Source: Rhabditoides inermis (lineage: Eukaryota > Nematoda > Chromadorea > Rhabditida > Rhabditidae). Taken from it: DNA of 64,000 nucleotides. Positions within the stretch are counted from its first letter, which is position 1, and the number at the start of each line of letters is the position of its first letter. The notes under the pieces are model-generated. The model had not been told where the DNA came from, made no database searches, and saw only the letters and a list, made by a program, of their open reading frames with translations. The position numbers and the translations under genes are program-made. Positions 53,353 to 64,000 of this stretch are shown piece after piece. Location of the stretch: assembly GCA_963966185.1 (NCBI GenBank), contig CAWZYM010000231.1, forward strand, positions 310,001-374,000. Direction: 5' to 3'.

Positions 53353-53549
53353 TCATCGGATGAAGATAAAGCAGAAATATAGTTCGTTGTAATCTGAGAA
53401 ATCTTTCGTTGTCTTCGAAATTAATGCTCGATCAATGGTTTTGATTTTCCAACAAAAACACACAATACAAAACATTGACTCACCAGGTGACTGGCCTTCG
53501 AACCGCCTTTTCCCTTTTTTCAATTGTGTGTGTTTGAATTCTGTTCGCA

Positions 53550-53719
53550 ATGGATGAGGCACCTGCTCCAAGTCAAATAGTCGAGATTTGGTATGTATTG
53601 CATAGGTTCACATAATTTCCTATCAAACAACTTATTCCAGCGATGCAGACAAATGGTGTACTTGTTTCCAGTTTCTCATGCATTGCTTTTGCAGCTGTCT
53701 GCAAGCTGCCAACTGCTAA
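53550..53719 (+). CDS. CYSTM-like micropeptide 2 (39 residues)
   Basis: Exon 1 (53,550-53,590) gives MDEAPAPSQIVEI. A 50-nt intron in phase 2 follows. Exon 2 (53,641-53,719) gives a tail with DKWCTCFQFLMHCFCSCLQ and seven Cys in total. It aligns with micropeptide 1 at D-x-x-C-x-C-F-Q and at the two later Cys positions. Donor GTATGT and acceptor TTATTCCAG are canonical. No signal peptide, so a cytosolic or membrane-face protein is likely. Confidence 0.65.
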
Positions 53720-54141
53720 CACAATAGTTTGAAATTTGAAATGTGTAAAACTGTGAATAGATGTTGTTTGATTATATATGATTTTTTTTATCATTGTTAT
53801 CGACGGATTACTGAATTACTATCAAAGGGAAAATGGGTGAGGAGAAACGGACAGGGCCGGAGTCATCTCTCCAATTCTCACTCACCTATTTAAACTTTTC
53901 AAAAACTATTTAGCTATGAAGATACACACTCCCTTGTTCTGTCCATACTCCCTTTTCCCTTTTTCTGTCAATTGAAAAACGTCATATGAAAGCCAATGAG
54001 GTGTCACCCTGTCCTGAGAATATCTTTTCCGAAATGCCCGCCTTTGCGCATTGCGATAACCGTGATCGTATGACTCACTTCAGTTTGCTTATCAATGATT
54101 TCGTGATACTCCATTCACTCCATACAACGTCACTTCTCGTC

Positions 54142-54299
54142 ATGGATGAGCCATCAACTTCCACCAAGGCAGTGTACGTTTGGCATTCGTAGTATTCATA
54201 TAAAGTGTATTCATATACAGCTTCTGTTTCAGTGACGCCATTTTAGATGCTGCCGAGACAGATAGGGAAGATGATTGTATGGAATCATGGCTGGTGTGA
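54142..54299 (+). pseudogene. CYSTM-like micropeptide 3, frameshifted
   Basis: Exon 1 (54,142-54,173) gives MDEPSTSTKA and the phase-2 intron is kept. Exon 2 (from 54,233) opens DAILDAAETD and reaches DDCMES, but a one-base loss relative to copy 4 brings a stop at 54,297-54,299. The Cys-rich tail is lost. The surrounding DNA is alignable with copy 4, so this is a degraded tandem duplicate. Confidence 0.65.
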
Positions 54300-54754
54300 A
54301 ATGGTCATTCACTGCTTTCTACGCTGCTTGGAAGGTTTCGAGTGCGATAGTCTATGAATCTGTCAGAGTCGTTAATTCGATTGCCAATATTATGAATCAT
54401 TCAGGCATTCAGGAATCGATGTTGTGGTTTCGCTATCAAATCGTTATATTTGAGAAACTCGTATTGTGGCATTAGCAAAATCTCATACAGTTCAGTTACT
54501 TTCCATTTACGATGAGGCATTCAATTTGTGATGACATGTAAAATTGTATGTGCGGTTTCACTCTCATAAATACTTGAATTGCTTCATCATTCATGACCAA
54601 CAAAATATGACGCAGCTCGTGTATGCTCTGAAAATGGCTGTCCCGAAATGGCCGCCATTGCACATGGCGATAGTCGATTGCTTATCAATGGCTTCGTGAT
54701 AGCACACTCAGTGCTCTCGTTGTCCTACATAATTTCACTTCTCTGCTTCTCTTC

Positions 54755-54931
54755 ATGGATGAGCCATCGACAAAGTCCATGTTTGTAGCATTAAACAAAA
54801 TATATTGCGTATGTTTTAGTGACGCCGTTTCCGGCACTGCCGAGACAGAGAAGGATGATTGTATGGAATGTTGTGCCGGGTGTGCAGTAGTCATGCAGTG
54901 TCTGCTACTCTTCTTGGAATGCTTCAAGTAA
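54755..54931 (+). CDS. CYSTM-like micropeptide 4 (45 residues)
   Basis: Exon 1 (54,755-54,780) gives MDEPSTKS; a 39-nt phase-2 intron follows. Exon 2 (54,820-54,931) gives an acidic stretch (SGTAETEKDD) and the tail CMECCAGCAVVMQCLLLFLE, ending CFK. The tail has six Cys and is hydrophobic, the clearest CYSTM-like segment of the set. The upstream 120 bp (for example GCTTATCAATGGCTTCGTGATA) are shared with copy 3, so promoter and gene were duplicated together. Confidence 0.66.
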   Translation: MDEPSTKSMFVALNKIYCVCFSDAVSGTAETEKDDCMECCAGCAVVMQCLLLFLECFK

Positions 54932-55372
54932 CTTTTCAGTTAACTTTTCAAGGAGTTTCCCATTTGCCCACGATAACTCGTTGACTAGGCTGTTGTGATA
55001 GGTACGTGCTGATTCCTGTATTGAGTTTAGTCAGTCTGGCCACCATCTCATTTGCCTGTCTATGATCAGTTGTGATTATCTTTTTTTAACATAAAAGCGG
55101 CCGGTGTGATCTCATAAATGCTCTCTCCCTGAACTCGTCTTGTTGTGACATTGCCAAGACTATGAGAAAGCTCATAGAACCAGGCAATATGATGTATTCT
55201 CAATGAAATCGTAGCTGACGGTTTCTTCGTACTGTGTTGTAAATTGTGAAATCATAGAAAAAACAATATTAATTTGTAATGATTCAGCAACTTTATTCCG
55301 TTCAAAGCAAATAAAAATACGCTAATTCTAAGCAATGATATTGTAACTGTAATATGTAATACGGGCTGTAGA
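54932..55372. other. AT-rich spacer
   Basis: 440 bp between the last micropeptide and the bestrophin stop. No coding unit could be supported. Confidence 0.5.
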
Positions 55373-55454
55373 TTACTGTCCAATCGAGATGGCAGTGCGC
55401 TGGGTGCTCTTCTCTCCACTCGGCGGACTCGATTCATGAGAGTACCTGACAACG

Positions 55455-55496
<42 letters not shown>

Positions 55497-56223
55497 TCCT
55501 CTCTCCTCACCTCACCACCCTGCCAAACTGCTCCCTCTGATCGCAGCCCTTGTCATAGAGGGGTACCGTCTCTCCCTCCTCGTCCCATCTCGAGAGTCCG
55601 TCCCACTCCAAAGAGAGCATCTCCCGACTACACCCGTCCACTGCCGTCAGAGACATCTCAAATCGTCTGTCATTGTTTCATCTATGTTGGTCCCTTCTCA
55701 CCGCCATATTCCTGTCGATCATCTGGATCGTGTCCAAGTCGTCGTCGTCATCCCCGTACGGATTGAGCATCATCTCCGCCACCTGAAAAGAGGGTAAGAG
55801 GGAGAGAGAGAGAGAGAGAAAGGGGAATCTACCTTGACCCAGCTGAAGAAGAATAGCAGCTGCAGCACGGAGATGATAGGGAAGTAGAGATCGATGCGGG
55901 ACGCGTCAGGGTGCTTCTGCAATATCTCTCTCCCTCATTCTTTTATTCCGCTCCCTTCTTCTCTCTCTCTCTCTCTCTCTCCATCTCTCCCTCTCTCTCT
56001 CTCCCTCCCTCCCTCTCCCTCTCTCTCCCTCTCTCTCCCTCCCCCTCTCACCTCGCTCTCGAGTGTCGTGGTGATGAACTGTCGTGAGAGGAGGGCAAAG
56101 GCGAAGTAGATGTGGATACCGAGAGACACAATCTGTGGGTACATCAGAGGCATCGGAACCCAGTCCCACACAAACAACGCACGCAGCTGAGAGTGCAGAT
56201 GGGAGAGGTCCTGCAATGGCGAG

Positions 56224-56277
<54 letters not shown>

Positions 56278-56280
56278 GCG

Positions 56281-56328
<48 letters not shown>

Positions 56329-57272
56329 AGAGAGAGAGACTGACCCCCATGATGACCGTCGCATACACATCGTTGGCTATCCTCGGCTTCTGTCCCCCCT
56401 CCGGGAATCGGCTCTCATGCACCGCACTCATCGCCCACTTCATAGGAATCCACGACTTGTGGTGCCTCAATGCTCAAACTACACAACACAATGCAAGACA
56501 CAGCGTGTTACCTGTAGGGATGGCGTTCGTAGATGTGTCTCTCTTCCTCCAGCAGTAGTCCCTTGTCCACCACCGCAGTCATCCTCTCGTACTCACTCCG
56601 CACCTTCACACTAATGTCACGGAAGACTAGAACCTGCGAGGCGCACGCGTATCTGTGAGGGCAGAGCATACGGTATACAGGGCGGGGTATACGGTAGTGT
56701 ACCGTACCTGACGACGCTGCGGCGAGCCATGCGAGACTCGTCGTCGTCTCCCTGCATGTAGACGCTCACGTCGAGGGCGAGGCTGAAGAAGTGTTCTCTC
56801 TCCCCTCTCTCTCTCTCCCTCTCTCTTTCTTTCTTTCTCTCTCTCTCTCTCACTCTCCCCCCCCCCTCTCTCTCTCCTCTCACTTCTCGCTTTCTGTTCC
56901 TCTCTCCCTCGCTTCCTCTTTCCTTTTCCTTTTGTCTTTTTCTCCGTTTCTCCCCCCCTCACTTATCGATCTGCGGCAGTCTGTAGACCTTCTCCGTCCA
57001 CCTATGAAACACTCGATCCACAAAGAACGAGACGAGAATATCGATGGGAATGTAGATGGTCGTATGGTCCATGTACTGTACCAACAGCTCGAATGTCCTA
57101 GGTATACGGTAGAATACAGTATTACAGTAATGCACTCACACTTTTTGTTCGTGATTGAGGACGAGTCGGTAGACGGCGGCGATGGCATAGTAGAGGAGGA
57201 GCCACACTGCGATCTCCACCTTACACGCTTTCCACACGGAACCCTTCCATCTAGGGAGAGAGGAAGGATGAG

Positions 57273-57329
<57 letters not shown>

Positions 57330-57400
57330 TACTTGATGAGGATTCTGAGGAAAGATCCATGGTTGGAGTCGGCGACCTCGTCGTTGTATTCGGTCGGCAT
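55373..57400 (-). CDS. Bestrophin-family anion channel
   Basis: Bestrophins are Ca2+-activated Cl-/HCO3- channels of the plasma membrane. The ATG at 57400 opens MPTEYNDEVADSNHGSF. Then come KWKGSVWKACKVEIAVWLL and YRLVLNHEQK, matching the TM1 region, and a neck-like IPIDILVSFFVDRVFHRW. The Ca2+-clasp region is unmistakable: WVKVAEMMLNPYGDDDDDLD (about 55,830-55,745), then QMIDRN. The protein is compact and stops at 55375-55373. In the neck the second Phe of vertebrate BEST1 appears to be Ile here. Introns contain long CT/GA tracts (55,955-56,052; 56,230-56,331; 57,279-57,325). Confidence 0.9.
56230..56331. repeat. (GA)n microsatellite with GAGC variant
   Basis: About 100 bp of GA dinucleotide interrupted by five GAGC units, inside a bestrophin intron. 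Confidence 0.95.
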
Positions 57401-57620
57401 TCCTCCAGGAAAGGAGAAAGAGACCTTGCGAGGGTAGAGAGGAAAGGCGAAATGACACTATCGAGAGAAATCACACTTCCGTTTCCCACTTCACCTCTCT
57501 TTTTATTCCAATGAACAAGACAAACACATGACCCTTTTATAACTGGAACAGCAAGCTTTATCGCGAAATGTGTCACTAATAACAGATTTAAAGGTGTGTG
57601 TACTTGTATAATGTGTGAGA

Positions 57621-58787
57621 TCAATAGTCCTCTGTGTATCCAGTCGTGTTGCGAGGGTTGCGAGAGTTGATGAACTGGAAGGGGGATCGCATTACACCTC
57701 GGATAAGGGAAGCCCACCTTCGGCACCTGGTGTCCGTATCTAGCCCTCAGATAGGAGTGGTACTTCAGAATGAAGATGATGAAACACAGTGTTGTGAGAA
57801 ACACAAACAGGTACAATCCTGAAATATACAGTTGACAGTTGATGACATATTGAGTACTGAAGACATTTATTTATTCACTCACCGCAGCAGAAAACCATGA
57901 TACTTTCCTCATACTCATCGGTCTGGTAGCTCTTGCTCACAGAAAGGAGGCGACCGAGTAGGATCCCTACATTAGAAATGAATGAAAGCGCGGCAAAAAG
58001 TCGGGCTGAGCCGGGGATTGAACCCGGGACCTCTCGCACCCTAAGCGAGAATCATACCACTAGACCACTCAGCCATGATAGAATGCGCTTGGCAATGGGA
58101 TATCAGACAGCGCGCGAATAAATGTGAATGAGAGATAAAAGGATTGGGATATTCTCTCACCGAACGCAAAGAGATGCATGATCAATCCTACAACAAGGGC
58201 CGTGAAGTTGGGAATCACGAATACCGGGCGATAGTACTGCAAGGAAACATGCAATGAGAGCGAGTGAGAGACACGTTACCTTGAACGACAAGCAGAGTAT
58301 CAGCAGTGAGAACAACCAGAATGTACAAAACGACACGTACCTAAATGCAAACACAATTTCAAAGTGTTATTTTGAATACAATAGCAGAACATACCACGCC
58401 ATTCCGAGCTCCACCACGGCCTCCGCCCAGTGATTGGCAGTCGTGCGAAGTGTTTTGTTCTGTAACAAATAGCTAACTTCTACTTATTCGTGTCTACATA
58501 AATATGCAAATGACTACGAGGGAGGTGTGCGTGTGTGACTCACAGCGGCCTCGTACTCTGCCGCCTCTGTGGCATTGACGGCGCCCCTCGGCTCGACTGC
58601 CTTCCACAGACGGTAGCGATCGAGGATCAGACCGGATGAGGACAGAGAGAGAAGCAGGATGATCAACTGAACAACACAACTTCGTGCTTCAAGATATGAT
58701 TGAGGACAGTAGAACTGGTACCTGCAGACTGCATACTATCCCGGCGGCAGTGACGACGTTGCATCCGCACACTCTGTCGCTGGCCAT
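57621..58787 (-). CDS. Four-transmembrane protein, unrecognised nematode family
   Basis: Exons from ATG 58787 (MASDRVCGCNVVTAAGIVC) to TGA 57623-57621. Predicted membrane segments: TM1 VVTAAGIVCSLQLIILLLSL, TM2 FCTFWLFSLLILCLSF, TM3 FTALVVGLIMHLFAFGILLG, TM4 LYLFVFLTTLCFIIFIL, with a charged loop (KSYQTDEYEES) before TM4 and a short polar C-terminus (NPRNTTGYTEDY). The loop between TM1 and TM2 is long and carries NATEAAEYEAANKT with two sequons, so it probably faces outside. Splice phases agree. A tRNA gene sits in one intron. No named family was recognised. Confidence 0.75.
58003..58074 (-). tRNA. tRNA-Pro (anticodon AGG)
   Basis: A full cloverleaf in 72 nt. The acceptor arm GGCTGAG/CTCAGCC pairs perfectly. 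The anticodon stem CTCGC/GCGAG holds the loop TTAGGGT (anticodon AGG, proline). The T arm CCGGG/CCCGG encloses TTCAATC. Internal promoter boxes are intact. It lies on the same strand as its host gene, inside an intron. Confidence 0.95.
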
Positions 58788-59704
58788 CCCTGTATGGGTA
58801 TGGGTCTCCCCCCCTCGAGGAGTGGTCTGACACGTGAGTGGGGGAGGGCGCGCGTCTCGCGGCAACCACCCATCACCCAGTCAGCACGTGCCAAACAGCC
58901 CCATCCATGGTGAGCCCCCTCCGTTGCCAACAACATAACAGACAGATGAAAAACCAAAGCCGTGAGATATTCACGAGCTGGGGTGGTTGTGAACTGTTGC
59001 GGGGGACCGAACACTAATAGGAATTTATTGATACAAACAGTTTCCAACTGACAGCGTGTATGATGTGTTTCGATTGATGAACTCCTTATCGTAGTGTCGT
59101 GGGTACTCTTGATTCGTTATAGCATTTTTTTATGACCTAGCAAAAATGGAAGATAAGAATCCACTACATACACCATGATGGTTCGTTTTGTTTAGTTTGA
59201 AAAAAAACTCTCAATCACGAACAAAACAACGAAAAGCAAGACTAGACGTGAGCTCGAGTGATCAAATTTTTTGTCCATGTGAAGCATCTCATTTTCTGAA
59301 AAACGATATCTTCATGAATTAAATTATTAAATTCGTTTGACCTTCCACTGTTTCGAATGCATTGCTGTTTCCACGGGTCAGCTGATCGGATAGTGCTCAC
59401 AGCATCACAAACACATCTACGATTAGGAGTGAGATCGAAACATGGTATTCCATTCTGTTTTTGATATCGACGGAAGTGTGAGACCTTATGAGGAATCGTG
59501 GTTTTTATCTGATGATATGATATGACCTCACCGTAGACAAGAGTGTAGTCGAATGTGACCTGCCAGGTGATAGATAACACTCGCTTGCTCTGTCGTGTGT
59601 CGTTTCGCGTCGCATGTTTTTTCTCTCTATTTGGGTTTCGTTGAATAACTTCTGTTTGTTTTACTTCAAATTTATATATTGAACAATTGGAGTTTTTCCA
59701 GAAA
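58788..59704. other. Divergent intergenic region
   Basis: 900 bp between the divergent four-TM gene and thioesterase gene; GC-rich near 58.8 kb, then AT-rich. No additional gene was supported. Confidence 0.5.
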
Positions 59705-60474
59705 ATGAAACACCTCCATGTGGACAAACTAGATACAATGATGGACGAGGATATCGTCATTCGAGCCACCGGACTGGACAAGACAGAACTGTACAAGTTC
59801 CTAATGAGGTAGAAAAAATTAAATGTTATTTGAAATGTGATTCATCAATTGAATATACTGATGAACAATATATATATTGATTTGATATTGATAATCGATT
59901 ATAAAGATCGATTGTTGCAGACTGCGCCACAAAACAGGAGTGCACGAGGCGTATGCTGTGTTCCGGCCGGGTGACAATGGAGAGATCGACCTGCGGACTG
60001 CCACACCCATTCGGGGGACGTATGACGGTACGGTTTCTAAATCGTGAAATAACACTCACTGAAACATTATCATCTAGAGCCGTGTGGAATGGGTCTGTTC
60101 ATGTCACAGACGGCGACAGCCGACTTCCGGAGGGGAAACGTAGTCGTCGCCAGTCCCCCGCCTATTCCATTCGTGTATGAACTCATGTGAGTCTCTATCT
60201 CTCTCCCCCCCTCTCTCTCTCTCCCCTCTCTCTCTCTCTCTTCCCTTCCCACCTTCCCTTCTCTCCAGGCTGCTCGACCGTGGCGGCGTCCTTCTGGATT
60301 CTGTCTCGATCACCAAGCGATGGAAGCACCCGGCAGTCGAAGAAACAGAGATAGAGAACGACACTTTCTGCGGCACGCTATTCAAACCGCCCGGTGAATT
60401 TTTTATGACCATTTGAAACTCTGTCTCTCTCTACACATCTCTATGTCTCTCTTTTTTTCTTCTTTCTCTTTCTT

Positions 60475-60528
<54 letters not shown>

Positions 60529-61027
60529 ACACGATATAATGATGTACTTATTTCGTTGCAGGCAATGGTCCGTTCCCAGCAATCATCGACATGGGAGGAA
60601 CGGGGGGAGGGATCCGGACGCATAAGGTGGGGTGGACAGAAACAGTGAAATGGAAGGAAGGATGTGTTGTAGGGTTCGATGCTCGCTTCGAAGGGGTTCG
60701 TCGCGTTCTGTCTTCCCTACTTCCGTTACCGTAACCTCGTCGCCACACTCGAACAAGTAGACATGGAGTACTTTATCGTGAGTCATTCATCAACATCTTC
60801 TGTACTTGTGTGTGGTGTGTCGATCACGATTCTGTGTCACGATCAACCATCCATTCTTCACACACTTTTCCATAGTTGATATGATCAAATGAAATTATGC
60901 CACTGGTTACATTGCAGAAAGTAGCAGACTGGCTGTTGTCTCTGCCATACACGACTGATGTGGTGGGAGTGCAGGGCAACTCATTCGGGGCTATCGTCGC
61001 CTGTCTCATGGCACACAGACATCCACA

Positions 61028-61066
<39 letters not shown>

Positions 61067-62515
61067 TAATATCTCTCACCTGTGCAGGTGCGTGCTATCA
61101 GCTGCACGAATGGCCCGCACGCTCAGAACACGTACGCATGTATTCGCGAGAACGGGGAGCTGATGCCGCACGCGGAGTGAGTTACAACGGGCACACAGAC
61201 AGATGATCCTAAAATACCGATGCAGACGTGATGTGATACTGATACTGATATTAGTGGTGATATTTATGTGATAGACTGATAGATCTGCATACTTTCAGAG
61301 AGGATCTGTCGTTGTTGTACCACGTGAATGACATCATGTGCTATAACCGTGTGATCCGCCACCTCCGCATCTCCCCGGCAGCAGAGGTGCGCATCGAGGA
61401 CGCCAGCAACTGCGCGTTCCGATTCATCGTGGGTGGTCTCGTGTTCTTCCATCAGTCTGTGTCTGTTTGTTGTTTGTTGTTCAGTTGTTTGTCAGTTGTT
61501 CAGTTGCTCATCAGTTGCTTGTTGTTGACAGGCAAGCATGGACGATCTGTCGACAGCCTCTCTCACAGCGCTTCGCTACTTGGAGAATCGGGTCAAAAAC
61601 AGCAAGCACTACTGTGAGGTGAGCGGAAGAAGCAAGTGTTTTATTACAAGGCGACATGTCATGAACTTCGCCACTGCAGCAAACCGTGGAATGTTTCAGA
61701 AAATCGAGCGATGTTTGGGAGTTTGGGTGTAGAAATCTAATGATCTAGTGATCTTTTAGGTAGACATCCAGCCAGGCGGCCATCTGATGGAGCCCCCGTA
61801 CCTCCCACACATGCCTTTCGTGTACACCGGATTCGTACGTGAGTTCCACAGACACTTGTCACTGAAAGGAACAGTGGCGACTTAATTCTGCAACTAGCTC
61901 TCTTAAACGCGTTTTACCACTCATGCAAAACATTTGCCGTAGACAGGAATCGAACCGGCGAGGTCTGTGCCATAACGGCGCACACACGCATTGCGCCACA
62001 TAGTAAGTGAAGGATATGTCTTCTCTCGCCATTTCTGCAGTATTGAATAGTTCAACGGAATGGAAGTCGTGGCGGAACCAATTTTGAGTTTGAAAAAAAT
62101 GTTGCAACAGCGAGTTGCGACATTTGAAAGCAACGGATAATCGTTGTTCTTTCTCACGAATCGATTAAGATTAAGGTTAATATGATTCTTTCAAACATTC
62201 CGAGTCAAAAATAGGTCGCCAATGTACCTTTAAAAAATAAGAATCTCATAACTAGTAAACTGAATTAAAATATTGCATTTCAGAGTCTGAGATGAACTAC
62301 GGCGGTGATGTGTACGAGCATGGGCGGAGCCAGGTGGGCGGGGCATAACTACAGAGATTTAGTACGAATCAGATTACCTTTATTATTGATTGATTCAAGA
62401 GGGGATAACTTTTTTTCAGGTCGGTGTGTTTCGTCGTACGATCGAATTCTTCCGATCGAAGCTGGGAGACACCAAGGACCTTCCGGACTGGAACGAGAAG
62501 AGGGCGGGACTCTAG
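59705..62515 (+). CDS. Acyl-CoA thioesterase / BAAT-family alpha/beta hydrolase
   Basis: This family hydrolyses acyl-CoA esters or transfers the acyl group to amino acids, in the cytosol, peroxisome or mitochondrion. The ATG at 59705 lies 3 bp after an acceptor. The N-terminal thioesterase/BAAT domain (HEAYAVFRPGDNGEIDLRTA; GLFMSQTATADFR) precedes the hydrolase domain (FPAIIDMGGTGGGIRTHKGS). The nucleophile elbow is QGNSFGAIVA (about 60,973), with Ser as in thioesterases rather than the Cys of BAAT. The catalytic His is in QPGGHLMEPPYLP (about 61,775), and a SMDD motif (about 61,535) may supply Asp. Stop at 62515. An intron (about 61,842-62,283) holds a tRNA-like repeat. There is no obvious peroxisomal targeting end (ends RAGL). 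Confidence 0.9.
61937..62002 (-). mobile_element. tRNA-like SINE head, third relative
   Basis: On the minus strand, CTATGTGGCGCAATGCGTGT and GGTTCGATTCC resemble box A and box B. The head aligns with SINE copy 1 (shared GTGTGCGCCG and ATGGCA), but the following body differs. It is a tRNA pseudogene or a divergent member of the same SINE family, inside a thioesterase intron. Confidence 0.6.
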
Positions 62516-62743
62516 AGGGCGGCTAGCTTATCATACATGCTGTGTAGATAAAGATCAGTATTCATAATGAGGGTGGTATGATTTTTTATGAAGTTGAGAA
62601 GATTCATCGTGAAGGATCGCTACGATTCATATTGTGTATGTTTCTTCAGACCGCAATGGCATCGGTATGCCTTCTCCTTCTTTCTACCTGCATCTGCTAC
62701 TCATTCATCATAGTTGCCTTTTGAAAATTTATTTAGGAGTACA

Positions 62744-63524
62744 TCAAATTTCGATCTGATCTCCATCGCGATCTGGATTATTGGTCCAATTCATAATCAA
62801 ATTTCTTCCCAACACTATTGCACAAACTGATAGAAACATTGCGAATATGACATCACAGGGATAGAAAGCAGCGGAGAAGAGTTCGAAATTACAGAACAGC
62901 GGTGATTTCTGAAACAAATACAAAAGGGTATGTAAAGTTCGTGGAAACCCACCTCATCTAAATGATTGACGTAGAATGAAAATACAAGAACATGAAAAAC
63001 GAATCTTTTCACAAACCTGAACATGTTCTATAACATATCCTACCGATTGACAAACATACCAAATGAACGCGTGAAGAAAGTACTTATTATTGTGTCCCAT
63101 GCTATTGTAGGAATTGACGATAGCGAGTAGATTAATCACTCCCGATGACGTCATCCACAGAGGAATCTGGAAGTAACTAATTATCCATGCCTACATTGAC
63201 AATGAGTGACAATAGGGTTGACGGGGCATGCGTGGATGTTGCGTATGCCTAGGGTGATCCATGTGAGGGAGAGTGCCCCGAAGAGAGCGACGAGCGAGCG
63301 ATGCGCCCCGCAGAAAGCATCCTCTGCCACGCGGATCGGAAGCGCCAACTGCCTCTGAACACACATCCCTGTCAATGACACCTGTGCACTCTGCAAACCT
63401 TGAACGGGTAGTCGTCTTCAACTAGTGGTATGGGGGCCGGTTGTGCCATCTCGAGTTGCTGTCCCTCTAGTGGTGTGATCTGTGGCCGTGCTCGGAATCG
63501 GTTCACAGTGCGAGTGAGGGCCAT
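62744..63524 (-). CDS. TMEM272-like small multi-pass membrane protein
   Basis: The ATG at 63524 (MALTRTVNRFRARPQITPLE) follows a CTACGTAG acceptor by 2 bp. Membrane segments: RSLVALFGALSLTWITLGI; then HACPVNPI spliced to IPLWMTSSGVINLLAIVNSY, a Cys-Pro/Ile-Pro pattern typical of TMEM272-like proteins; VKRFVFHVLVFSFYV; and CDVIFAMFLSVCAIVLGRNL. It ends DGDQIEI at TGA 62746-62744. Five exons, four TM segments. The family assignment rests on the loop motif and topology; function is unknown. Confidence 0.7.
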
Positions 63525-63950
63525 GACTACGTAGATGGAGTGGAGAACCACGTGCACTGAACACATGTGCACTCCCCTCTCTCCTCTCCTCTCCTACTCG
63601 TATAGTGGACGTCGTCGTTCCTCCACTCGTCTTTGTTGCAGAGTGGAGTGAGACATGGTCGACACGCGTAGCCCTGTCGCATAGACAGATTGCAGGACAA
63701 CGCGCAGCCGCGCCCCGAAACTACAATCACAATGATGTTGTTTTGTTTTGTTTTGTTTTTGTCAAGAAGAGGCCAGACAAGTTTAGCTAGCCAGCAAAAT
63801 GTCCTCACACCACACGAGAAGGACACCAATAACCAGCTGCTGATCTTTACCGTTTTGGTACCGACGGTGACCCTCGGTATTTTTTTTAAAAAAGTGCTTT
63901 ACTTTCTAGCATTTCTGATACATGATCTAGTCTGAACTCGGACCTAGCGT
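63525..63950. other. Intergenic sequence at right end
   Basis: 425 bp with a TTTTG repeat near 63,740-63,760; no gene seen. Confidence 0.45.
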
Positions 63951-64000
63951 TTACAACTCACTGGGTCCATCGAATCCACTCCGGTCGTCAGACAGCAACC
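63951..64000 (-). CDS. Possible exon of a gene beyond the right edge
   Basis: On the minus strand the last 50 bp read as open sequence (LLSDDRSGFDGP in one frame) followed by a consensus donor GTGAGT. It is too short to identify. Confidence 0.3.
   Translation of the reverse strand, partial: LLSDDRSGFDGPSEL

Noticed and set aside
53986..54192. 68-codon ORF upstream of micropeptide 3
   Set aside because: Its 3' part is exon 1 of the family in the same frame, but the upstream part aligns with non-coding promoter DNA of copy 4.

Overview
This is nematode nuclear DNA. The evidence is a canonical major sperm protein gene, an unc-30/Pitx homeobox gene, many short GT-AG introns (about 40-60 nt) with TTTCAG or TTGCAG acceptors, acceptors sitting directly on start codons as expected for trans-splicing, and abundant (CT/GA)n microsatellites. 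The species cannot be read off. A rhabditine nematode, perhaps a diplogastrid, is an inference. From memory, unc-30, acl-3, prx-2 and spt-5 all lie on C. elegans chromosome IV, so the window may be a piece of that ancestral linkage group.

Left to right: 1-3.9 kb is most of spt-5 (minus, C-terminus off the edge). 4.7-9.7 kb is an EF-hand/Rab GTPase (rsef-1 type). 10.4-11 kb is a GC-rich repeat block. 12.7-16.6 kb is a nicotinic-type Cys-loop channel subunit. 16.9-19.6 kb is unc-30 (minus). 20.9-25.7 kb is a tandem of F-box-like paralogues with a decayed middle copy, and a fourth paralogue lies inverted at 32.5-34.2 kb. Between them are a 7TM chemoreceptor-like gene (26.2-27.7, minus) and a KDM7/PHF8-type PHD-JmjC demethylase (28.4-31.8).

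34.5-35.3 kb holds a MITE and two inverted copies of a tRNA-derived SINE. Next come tafazzin (35.5-37.3), a 55-residue membrane microprotein, the peroxin PEX2/prx-2 (38.4-40.6, minus) with an MSP gene nested antisense in an intron, and splicing factor SPF45/RBM17 (40.9-42.6, minus). 42.7-48.3 kb is repeat-rich: inverted GC repeats around an ORF, a deleted copy of the downstream kinase gene, two long purine tracts, a 242-bp tandem array and a 220-bp palindromic MITE. An SH2-tyrosine kinase of the nematode Fes/Fer-SPE-8 type follows (48.4-50.5).

50.9-54.9 kb is a nursery of tiny cysteine-rich proteins: a secreted Cys/His peptide, a Cys-rich single-pass protein, and a tandem family of 37-45 residue CYSTM-like peptides that all share one phase-2 intron. 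The right end has a bestrophin, a four-TM protein with a tRNA-Pro(AGG) in an intron, a BAAT-type acyl-CoA thioesterase and a TMEM272-like protein.

Most genes are unrelated housekeeping or neuronal genes. The coherent themes are sperm-associated genes (MSP, SPE-8-like kinase) and local amplification of fast-evolving families. Gene models were spliced by eye, so spans are reliable to exon level but individual junctions are predictions.
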